Source of the DNA: Scatosoma sp045643825
GTDB lineage: Bacteria; Bacillota; Clostridia; Christensenellales; Borkfalkiaceae
NCBI GenBank assembly: GCA_045643825.1
Contig: JAZRFV010000012.1
Span: 1 to 64,000, forward strand
Length of the DNA: 64,000 nt
Reading direction: 5' to 3'
A program made the translations under genes and the position numbers. The notes beneath the pieces were generated by a model. The model was not told the DNA's origin. It ran no database searches and saw nothing but the letters and a program-made list of their open reading frames with translations. Shown one piece after another: positions 58,407-64,000 of the stretch (its first letter is position 1; each line of letters opens with the position of its first letter).

Positions 58407-59267
58407 ATGAAAAAGAAACCTACCATTGCGTTTATGTACGATTTTGATAAAACCCTTTGCGACCAGGACATGCAGGATTACGGCTTTATCCCCAACCTCA
58501 ATATGACGAGTGAGGAATTTTGGGGTGAAACCGAGGCGTTCCGTAAGAAAAATTACATGGAAGGTATCCTTGGATATATGTATTTCATGATGGCGAAATG
58601 CAAGGAAAAGGGTATCCCCTTCACGCAGGAATATTTGCGTTCCTTGGGGAAAAATATCAATTTTTACAAGGGTGTGCAGAACTGGTTCAAGCGTATCAAT
58701 CAGTACGGCGAATCCATCGGTGTGAATATCGAACACTACATCATTTCCAGCGGCTTGAAGGACATCATTGACGGCTCGGCAATCAAGGACGAATTTAAGA
58801 AGATTTTCGCCTGCCAGTATTACTTTGACGAAACGGGCAACGCCGTTTGGCCGAAGATTGCCATCAACTATACCCAAAAAACGCAGTATATTTTCCGTAT
58901 TTCCAAGGGTATTTACGACGAAACGGACAACAAAAAGGTCAACGAAAAGATGACCGAGCGTGTGGTTGCGTATCAAAATATGCTCTATTTCGGCGACGGG
59001 ATCACCGACATCCCCTGCATGACCTTCGTGAAGAAGCAAGGGGGCGTTTCCATTGCACTTTACCCGAAGGGTAAAAAGAACAAGGTAACCAACCTCTTGC
59101 TCGACAACCGAGTAAATTATATTTGCTCGGCGGATTATCAGGAAGGTAGCGATTTAGACTCCCTTGTGAAATGTATTATCCAAGAAATGAAGCTGTCGCA
59201 CACCTTGCAAATGAAACAAAAACAGCAACGCACAAGAGAATCGAAAAACGCCGAAACGAAAAACTAA
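58407..59267 (+). CDS. HAD-superfamily phosphatase (phosphoserine-phosphatase-like)
   Basis: 286 residues. HAD motif I is MYDFDKTLCDQD, motif II lies in YIISSGLKDII, and motifs III/IV are the late Lys and LYFGDGITDIPCM. The inserted cap (residues 25-110) is helical. The Lys/Gln/Arg-rich tail of about 30 residues looks disordered. Substrate is not evident. It is a single-gene unit with its own promoter and terminator. Confidence 0.8.
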   Translation: MKKKPTIAFMYDFDKTLCDQDMQDYGFIPNLNMTSEEFWGETEAFRKKNYMEGILGYMYFMMAKCKEKGIPFTQEYLRSLGKNINFYKGVQNWFKRINQYGESIGVNIEHYIISSGLKDIIDGSAIKDEFKKIFACQYYFDETGNAVWPKIAINYTQKTQYIFRISKGIYDETDNKKVNEKMTERVVAYQNMLYFGDGITDIPCMTFVKKQGGVSIALYPKGKKNKVTNLLLDNRVNYICSADYQEGSDLDSLVKCIIQEMKLSHTLQMKQKQQRTRESKNAETKN

Positions 59268-59274
59268 TAAAAAA

Positions 59275-59300
59275 GGACGAGCAACAGCCTCGTCCTTTTT
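59275..59300. terminator. Bidirectional terminator between the HAD gene and queH
   Basis: GGACGAG / CTCGTCC stem with a 7-nt loop and A/T runs on both sides. Confidence 0.8.
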
Positions 59301-59887
59301 TATCTCTTCGAGAATTTACAACCGCAAAAATCTTGTCGATACAGGTTATATTCGTCGGAAAGCTCTATCGAGCGGTAGTATCCGCCCTTCTTCTTAAAAT
59401 CGGTGTAAAGATAGTTCAACGCATACCTGCCCCCTGCATTTTCACCGATTTCGTTTAACCATTCAGCATTTTTATGCGGACTTAAAGTCAAAGTCGTGGC
59501 AAACCAATCATACCCGTTCGCCTTGGCAACCTCCGCCGTTTTTTCAAGACGAAGCCCATAACAAAGGTAGCACCGTTTTCCCCGTTCAGGCTCCTGTTCC
59601 AACCCCTTCGACATGGCGGCAAACGCCTCCGCATCGTGGTCGCAATCGAGAAAATCCGCCCAGCCCGTTTCCTTCAAGAAACGGATTTGCTCCGCTTTAC
59701 GCTTCTCGTACTCCTCTTTTTCGTCAATGTTGGGGTTATAGTACAGCACCGTGACGGTAAAATACTCCTTCAACCGCTCTAAACAAGTGGACGAACAGGG
59801 CGCACAACAGCTGTGTAACAACAGCCTCGTCCCCTTCTCCACCCCCTTCAATTGTTCCTGCATCAGCAGCTCGTAATTCCTTTTCAT
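59300..59887 (-). CDS. queH: Epoxyqueuosine reductase QueH
   Basis: 195 residues from MKRNYELL. Signature cysteines are in LLLHSCCAPCSSTCLE, in GKRCYLCYGLRLE and near the end in RQDFCGCKFS; these bind the FeS/metal centre of QueH (DUF208). The enzyme reduces epoxyqueuosine to queuosine in tRNA anticodons. There is no Shine-Dalgarno site: TATAAT ends only 6 nt before the ATG, so the message should be leaderless. It contains one copy of the dispersed 20-bp sequence, encoding GGRYALN. Confidence 0.88.
   Translation of the reverse strand: MKRNYELLMQEQLKGVEKGTRLLLHSCCAPCSSTCLERLKEYFTVTVLYYNPNIDEKEEYEKRKAEQIRFLKETGWADFLDCDHDAEAFAAMSKGLEQEPERGKRCYLCYGLRLEKTAEVAKANGYDWFATTLTLSPHKNAEWLNEIGENAGGRYALNYLYTDFKKKGGYYRSIELSDEYNLYRQDFCGCKFSKR
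59415..59434 (+). repeat. Copy 2 of the dispersed 20-bp sequence (inside queH)
   Basis: TTCAACGCATACCTGCCCCC, identical to 13753-13772. Confidence 0.55.
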
Positions 59888-59893
59888 AAAAAC

Positions 59894-59957
59894 ATTATAC
59901 CCCATTTCAACGGCTTTGTCAATACAACTTGACAAGTGTAATAAAAAACGCTATAAT
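59894..59957. promoter_or_regulatory. Back-to-back divergent promoters for queH and the rRNA methyltransferase gene
   Basis: Leftward: TTGACA (complement of 59917-59922), 17 bp, TATAAT (complement of 59894-59899). Rightward: TTGACA (59929-59934), 17 bp, TATAAT (59952-59957). The -35 boxes are 6 bp apart. The ATGs are 6 and 9 bp past the -10 boxes, leaving essentially no leader on either mRNA. Confidence 0.8.
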
Positions 59958-59966
59958 AGAGGCGTT

Positions 59967-61127
59967 ATGAAACTATTAATTCCCGTAGCCTCCGGTTTGG
60001 AGCAAACAACAAAACGTCAGCTTTCGTCCTTGGGTTTTGACAAAGCCCCTGCCGACAATGGTCGGTTAGAGCTGGAAGGCGATTGGCAGGACATCGCCCG
60101 TCTTAACGTATTTTTGCGTAGTGGCGAGCGTGTATTAATCGTCCTCGATCGTTTCCACGCCGTCACCTTTGACGAATTGTACGAAGGCATCTATAATATC
60201 CCTTGGGAAAACTGGCTGACCATCGAATCAAAGATTTTGATGGACGGTAAGAGTGTTCAGAGCCAGCTTGCAGCGATAAAAGCGGCGGGTGGAGTGGCAA
60301 AGAAGGCAATTATCTCCCGACTTGCGGACAAAATTCGTTCGGGTAGAAAAACCTTTTCGGAAACGGGTGCCCGCTCCATCGTCGGCGTTTCTATCTACAA
60401 AGACGAAGTGACCATCACCCTTGACACCTCGGGCGATGGCTTGCACAAGCGCGGTTATCGTTCGCTTGCGTACAGCGCTCCTTTAAAGGAAACCTTGGCG
60501 GCAGGCCTTATCGATAGCACCTTCTACAACCCCGACAAGGACATCGAAAAGCCCTTTGCGGATATCTTTTGTGGAAGCGGTACCCTGCCCATCGAGGCGG
60601 CAATGAAGGCCCTGCATATCGCACCTGGGAAAAACCGTGATTTTGACTTTACAAAATGGGCTTGTGCCCCGAAGGGCATTTTACAGCTTGCCAAGGAAGA
60701 AGCCCTTGACGGTGAGTTGAAAACCGCACAGCCCGTTATCTTCGGCAGCGACATCAACAAGGAAGCCATCTCCATCGCACAATACCACGCAAAGCGTGCA
60801 GGTGTGGATAAGCATATCCGTTTCACCGTTGCGGATGCGAGAAAGTTCAAATGCGATAAAAAGTACGGCATCCTGCTTTCCAATCCCCCTTACGGTGAGC
60901 GTTTGAGCGAGGAAAAAGAGGTGCGTACCTTGATGCGAGACGTAGGCAACGCCTTCCGTTCTTTACCCGATTGGAACGCCTATATTTTAACTTCTTTGGA
61001 AGGGTTTGAAAGGTATTTTGGTAAGACCGCGGATAAGAAGAAAAAACTGTTCAACGCGAACCTGGTATGCGGCTTTTACAGTTATTTCGGCAAACCACCC
61101 AAATTAGACGGGGATAAAAATAAATAA
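59967..61127 (+). CDS. THUMP-domain class I RNA N2-guanine methyltransferase (RlmL N-terminal type)
   Basis: 386 residues from MKLLIPVASG, the only start downstream of the promoter. Residues 1-155 contain a ferredoxin-like/THUMP RNA-binding region. Residues 160-380 are a Rossmann methyltransferase: FADIFCGSGTLPIEAAM (SAM motif I), IFGSDINKEAI, and LLSNPPYGERLSE (NPPY catalytic motif IV). It is the family of 23S rRNA m2G2445 methyltransferases. The message appears to lack a leader and Shine-Dalgarno site. Confidence 0.88.
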   Translation: MKLLIPVASGLEQTTKRQLSSLGFDKAPADNGRLELEGDWQDIARLNVFLRSGERVLIVLDRFHAVTFDELYEGIYNIPWENWLTIESKILMDGKSVQSQLAAIKAAGGVAKKAIISRLADKIRSGRKTFSETGARSIVGVSIYKDEVTITLDTSGDGLHKRGYRSLAYSAPLKETLAAGLIDSTFYNPDKDIEKPFADIFCGSGTLPIEAAMKALHIAPGKNRDFDFTKWACAPKGILQLAKEEALDGELKTAQPVIFGSDINKEAISIAQYHAKRAGVDKHIRFTVADARKFKCDKKYGILLSNPPYGERLSEEKEVRTLMRDVGNAFRSLPDWNAYILTSLEGFERYFGKTADKKKKLFNANLVCGFYSYFGKPPKLDGDKNK

Positions 61128-61145
61128 TTTCACGAGGTGAAAAGT

Positions 61146-61874
61146 ATGTTTGATTATACGCAAAGTGTCTTTTCAAAAACGGTAGACGACCTGAAGCGGT
61201 TGGCATTTTTGCTTACCCTTTCCTTGCAGGTTTTCCAAATTGCTTATCTTATCTACGCCCTTTGCGTAGGGTTGGGTATTTTGATTGCAAATATCGTCCT
61301 GCTTGTCCTTTCCATCGGATACGTCGGGTTTATGATTTACGTACACGACAACGATATTTCCAAAACCACAAAACAAATATTAAAGCGTGTGTATAAATGG
61401 GGAAAACGCTTAATTAAGCTGTTCACCCTTACCATTTCCATCTACGGCTTGTGCATTACCGCCTACGAAACGGTCACCATCAAGTCCTTAATTTCGATTA
61501 TCTTACTCGTCTTTATGTTGCTTGCGTGGGTGTTAGAGCTGTTGTTCAGTTTGGTCATCGCCGCCGTTGAAAAGCGCAGATCCTTGTTCTTCGACGCTTT
61601 AAAAATGGACTTTGAACCCGTGTTAAAAACGAAAAACTTCTTCGATAAAATCCGTGGAAGAGAGGTGGAAGACGAAATCGTTACCACACAATCCCGGGAG
61701 GTGCTTATCCAATTAAAGGAAGAACGCAAAGAAGCCTTAAAACAAAAAAAGCGTGAACAACACGCGCAAATGGTAGCGAAAAAACAGGCAAAAAAGGCAG
61801 AAAAAGCACAGGCAAAGGCGCAAAAGAAAGAAGAAAAGCAAGCGCAAAAAAACGCGAAACAAAATGGAAAGTAA
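61146..61874 (+). CDS. Membrane protein with a long charged C-terminal coiled coil
   Basis: 242 residues from ATG with GAGGTG 6 nt upstream. Four hydrophobic segments in pairs (about 15-65 and 85-140) are followed by 90 residues extremely rich in Lys, Ala, Gln and Glu (QAKKAEKAQAKAQKKEEKQ), predicted to be a cytoplasmic coiled coil. Such tails may bind RNA or ribosomes. It follows the methyltransferase after 18 bp, so it is likely in the same operon. No known family recognised. Confidence 0.7.
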   Translation: MFDYTQSVFSKTVDDLKRLAFLLTLSLQVFQIAYLIYALCVGLGILIANIVLLVLSIGYVGFMIYVHDNDISKTTKQILKRVYKWGKRLIKLFTLTISIYGLCITAYETVTIKSLISIILLVFMLLAWVLELLFSLVIAAVEKRRSLFFDALKMDFEPVLKTKNFFDKIRGREVEDEIVTTQSREVLIQLKEERKEALKQKKREQHAQMVAKKQAKKAEKAQAKAQKKEEKQAQKNAKQNGK

Positions 61875-61878
61875 CCCT

Positions 61879-62646
61879 ATGGAAGCCTTGAAAAAGTTAC
61901 GCATTTTTAACAGCAACACCATCAAGCTGATTGCGGCGGTGTTTATGTTTATCGACCATCTTGGGTTGATTTTCTTCCCTTCCAGCGTGGTGCTGCGCAA
62001 AATCGGCAGAATATCCATGCCCATCTTCGCCTTTGCAATTGCCGAGGGGTGTCGATATACCAAGAACAAATGGAAACATTTTCTTCTTTTGTTTGGCTTG
62101 GGCGCCGCTTGTCAGCTGGTCTATTTTATCTTTGATCCATCGTACATTTACCTTGGCATTTTAATCACCTTTTCCCTCTCCACCTTAATGATTTATGCAT
62201 TGCAGTTTGCCAAAAAGTGCACCTTTGCGGAAAAACCCAACTCCTTGCGTATTCTTTGTGCCTGGCTGTTGTTCGCCGCCTTGGTTACGGGCACCTACTT
62301 CCTCTGCACAATTGTTGAGATAGATTACGGATTTTGGGGTTGTTTATTGCCCGTATGCGCGTCGATTTTTGACTTTCATCGCATACCTGCCCCCACTATT
62401 TTGGGAAAATTGGACATTTTGCCCGTGCGTATATTATGTATGGCAATCCCCATGTTCCCTTTGGTATTTTCCAATACGTACTTTATGCCATCGTCCATCC
62501 GTATCTATTGTTTCCTCGCAATCCCCATCCTGCTCTTATACAACGGCGAAAAGGGAAAGGCGAATATGAAATACTTCTTCTATATCTTCTACCCCCTGCA
62601 CTTGGGTTTGTTAGAAGGGATCGCCATTGCAATGATGTTATTTTAA
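61879..62646 (+). CDS. TraX-family multi-pass membrane protein
   Basis: 255 residues from MEALKKLRIF, with GGAAAG 7 nt upstream; an ATG 15 bp earlier overlaps the previous stop. The N-terminus has the TraX signature: NTIKLIAAVFMFIDHLGLI, then LRKIGRISMPIFAFAIAEG. About seven further helices follow. Homologues on plasmids acetylate pilin; chromosomal Clostridia copies probably acylate surface molecules. It contains a copy of the dispersed 20-bp sequence, in a different reading frame and strand from the other coding copies. Confidence 0.82.
   Translation: MEALKKLRIFNSNTIKLIAAVFMFIDHLGLIFFPSSVVLRKIGRISMPIFAFAIAEGCRYTKNKWKHFLLLFGLGAACQLVYFIFDPSYIYLGILITFSLSTLMIYALQFAKKCTFAEKPNSLRILCAWLLFAALVTGTYFLCTIVEIDYGFWGCLLPVCASIFDFHRIPAPTILGKLDILPVRILCMAIPMFPLVFSNTYFMPSSIRIYCFLAIPILLLYNGEKGKANMKYFFYIFYPLHLGLLEGIAIAMMLF
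62375..62394 (+). repeat. Copy 3 of the dispersed 20-bp sequence (inside the TraX gene)
   Basis: TTCATCGCATACCTGCCCCC, one mismatch to copies 1 and 2. Confidence 0.5.
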
Positions 62647-62660
62647 TTGTAAAAATGAAA

Positions 62661-62690
62661 AAAAGGAGCGACTGCATCGTCGCTCCTTTT
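62661..62690. terminator. Bidirectional terminator between the TraX gene and the Feo genes
   Basis: AAAAGGAGCGAC / GTCGCTCCTTTT, a 12-bp stem with a 6-nt loop. Confidence 0.85.
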
Positions 62691-62694
62691 TATT

Positions 62695-62910
62695 CTAAAT
62701 ATTGCCGTCATTTTCATCCGTAGCCGTTTCAATAGGTTCCTTCGAAGACTTTTCAGCCTTCGCAGCCCCACATGCATTCGCGTGCGGACAACCGCTACAT
62801 CCACAACCGCAACCCGACTTTCCTTGCCGCTTTTCTTTGATTAGGTAGGCAATGATTCCCAAAACACCCACCGCCAGCACGGCAATTATTACATAATCAA
62901 CCCAAGACAT
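62695..62910 (-). CDS. FeoB-associated Cys-rich membrane protein
   Basis: 71 residues from MSWVDYVIIA with GGAAGGAG upstream. One membrane helix (6-24), a basic KEKRQGK linker, then CGCGCSGCPHANAC and an acidic tail. Small Cys-rich proteins of this kind are often encoded directly after feoB and may pass or buffer ferrous iron at the inner face. It lies 91 bp downstream of feoB. Confidence 0.85.
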   Translation of the reverse strand: MSWVDYVIIAVLAVGVLGIIAYLIKEKRQGKSGCGCGCSGCPHANACGAAKAEKSSKEPIETATDENDGNI

Positions 62911-62962
62911 ATTACTCCTTCCTTTGACGATGGATTTACAACGAAAAACTCGTCGTAAGCCA

Positions 62963-62982
62963 CTCATCAAATACCTGCCCCC
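62963..62982 (+). repeat. Copy 4 of the dispersed sequence (intergenic)
   Basis: CTCATCAAATACCTGCCCCC, matching the other copies over its last 12 bp and part of its first half. Here its C-run pairs with GGGGG at 62990-62994, followed by TTTTTA, forming a hairpin in the plus-strand sense, although no plus-strand gene ends there. Confidence 0.45.
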
Positions 62983-63001
62983 TTCAAATGGGGGTTTTTA
63001 C

Positions 63002-64000
63002 TTACTTTTTCGCATTCAAAAGGCGCTTTTCCGCTTCCTTTTTGTTTGCGTATTTATCGTACATTGCAATACCAACCCAAGCCAATACCGCAACGACAAG
63101 CCAAATAATCACGGGCCATACAAACTGCCCAACCGTATAAACAACCGTAGAGGTCAAATAGGAAACCACGATCCAGAAAAGAAGCGTCCATTTAAACTTT
63201 TCTTTGCCGATTTCCCCTCTTGCCGCCGCCACCGCCGCAAAGCAAGGGATGGTCAACATATTAAATGCAATAAAGGAAATCAAGGCAGGGATTTCGATAC
63301 CCGTTGCCGCAATCATCACGGCAACCTCTTCCACGCCTTCTTCCATCCCGCCAACCAGCGTACCGCCAAGGCACGCCGCCAAAGCGCCAAACGCCGCAAT
63401 AACGTCCTCTTTCGCAATCAAACCAAGAATTGCCGCCACCGCAAAAACCCAACCGTTTTCGTTTAACTGACTGCCAAAGCCAAGGGGGGTGAACAAGGGC
63501 TGAATCAAACGCCCAATGGAGGCAAGGATGGACTCGTCCATATTCTCACCGACGTAGTTCCAACTCCAACCGAAGTTAGACAAGAACCAAATCACAATAC
63601 ACGACATCAAAATGATGGTAAACGCCTTTTGGATAAAGTGTTTTGCCTTATCCCAAAGGTGCAACATCAGGTTTCTAAACCCAGGCATGTGGTAGGTGGG
63701 AAGCTCCATAATAAAGGGGGAAGCCTCACCTCTTTGGGTGGTATTTCTCATTACCAACAAGGAAATCAGCGCCACCACAATACCCAAAAGATACATCGAA
63801 TAGGTGATGATATCGGCGTTTATACCGCTTACCTGCTGTGCAATCGCCCCCGAAATTGCCAACAAGATGGGCATTTTCGCACCGCAGGAGAAGAAAGGAA
63901 TAACACGCACCGTTGCTTGTCTTTCTCTTTCGTCCGCCATCGTACGAGTGTTAATCATCGCAGGCACCGAACAGCCAAAGCCCATAATCATGGGCATAAA
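63002..64000 (-). CDS. feoB: Ferrous iron transport protein FeoB, partial (C-terminal membrane part)
   Basis: About 332 residues of the C-terminus; the N-terminal G-protein domain lies beyond the right edge. Visible FeoB features are MGFGCSVPAMINTRTMADER, PFFSCGAKMPILLAI, the two Gate-type membrane blocks, LGLIAKEDVIAAFG and the final helices. GTP-dependent Fe(II) uptake across the cytoplasmic membrane. The small Cys-rich protein gene follows it. Confidence 0.92.
   Translation of the reverse strand, partial: FMPMIMGFGCSVPAMINTRTMADERERQATVRVIPFFSCGAKMPILLAISGAIAQQVSGINADIITYSMYLLGIVVALISLLVMRNTTQRGEASPFIMELPTYHMPGFRNLMLHLWDKAKHFIQKAFTIILMSCIVIWFLSNFGWSWNYVGENMDESILASIGRLIQPLFTPLGFGSQLNENGWVFAVAAILGLIAKEDVIAAFGALAACLGGTLVGGMEEGVEEVAVMIAATGIEIPALISFIAFNMLTIPCFAAVAAARGEIGKEKFKWTLLFWIVVSYLTSTVVYTVGQFVWPVIIWLVVAVLAWVGIAMYDKYANKKEAEKRLLNAKK

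Noticed and set aside
1..64000. tRNA, rRNA, integrase or transposase genes and attachment sites
   Set aside because: I scanned the intergenic regions and saw no cloverleaf-type sequence, rRNA segment or recombinase signature; absence by eye is not proof.

Overview
The window looks like a chromosomal segment of a gut-type Clostridia (Bacillota). Three things support this. The Shine-Dalgarno sites are strong (AGGAGG). The promoters are near-consensus sigma-A type, TTGACA-17-TATAAT. The lipoproteins, LplB/LplC-type sugar ABC transporter and InlB-like B-repeats are typical of Gram-positives. The genus cannot be read from the sequence. I found no tRNA, rRNA, CRISPR array, transposase or integrase.

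1-9.25 kb (minus strand, AT-rich, one operon from a promoter at about 9.31 kb): an unusual accessory cluster. It encodes four related P-loop kinases (one fused to a radical SAM/SPASM enzyme, one cut by the window edge), a second MoaA-like radical SAM enzyme, a Toprim protein, a membrane GT2 glycosyltransferase, an FkbH-like HAD protein, and an ADP-ribosylglycohydrolase fused to a Cx5R phosphatase. The product or signal it makes is unknown.

9.4-20.5 kb: the most striking region. A minus-strand locus carries a TerY-P-like triad (two TerY-like VWA proteins, a PP2C phosphatase, and a Ser/Thr kinase with a zinc ribbon). It also has a five-helix membrane protein and a Sel1/YbjN-like protein. A further 361-residue protein has an N-terminus that reads as the RNA polymerase alpha C-terminal domain and a remainder that reads as a shrunken, non-catalytic piece of RNA polymerase beta-prime. 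Upstream lie three paralogous 57-69-residue proteins, a 209-residue unknown, a 243-residue N/G/Y-tailed protein and a 31-residue membrane-type micropeptide. A shared 16-bp promoter box occurs at three transcription starts. A divergent RHH-WYL regulator (19.2-20.5 kb) borders the locus. I propose this as a candidate undescribed stress or defence system acting on transcription.

20.5-24.9 kb: two Sel1-repeat proteins with a shared C-terminal domain carrying a HEPN-like RNxAAHG motif. 25.0-28.4 kb (plus strand): a secreted metallo-beta-lactamase-fold lipoprotein with Cys-rich repeats, and an NhaC-type antiporter.

28.4-57.1 kb (minus strand): a glycan-utilisation locus. Its order of transcription is: lipoprotein substrate-binding protein, two permeases, a TIM-barrel protein, three large surface or lipoproteins with carbohydrate-binding-like modules, a very large secreted TIM-barrel protein, then GH36, a GH63-like enzyme, GH4 with a CHEV motif, another TIM-barrel protein, and a GH78-like enzyme. 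KDPG aldolase and KDG kinase follow from their own promoter. CHEV-type GH4, rhamnosidase-like and KDG/KDPG enzymes together suggest uronate/rhamnose-containing (pectic) oligosaccharides. An AraC regulator is divergent from the transporter.

57.4-64 kb: housekeeping-type genes, namely AraC, a HAD phosphatase, QueH, a THUMP-type rRNA methyltransferase (the last two from back-to-back promoters that leave almost no leader), a membrane protein, TraX, and FeoB with its small Cys-rich partner.
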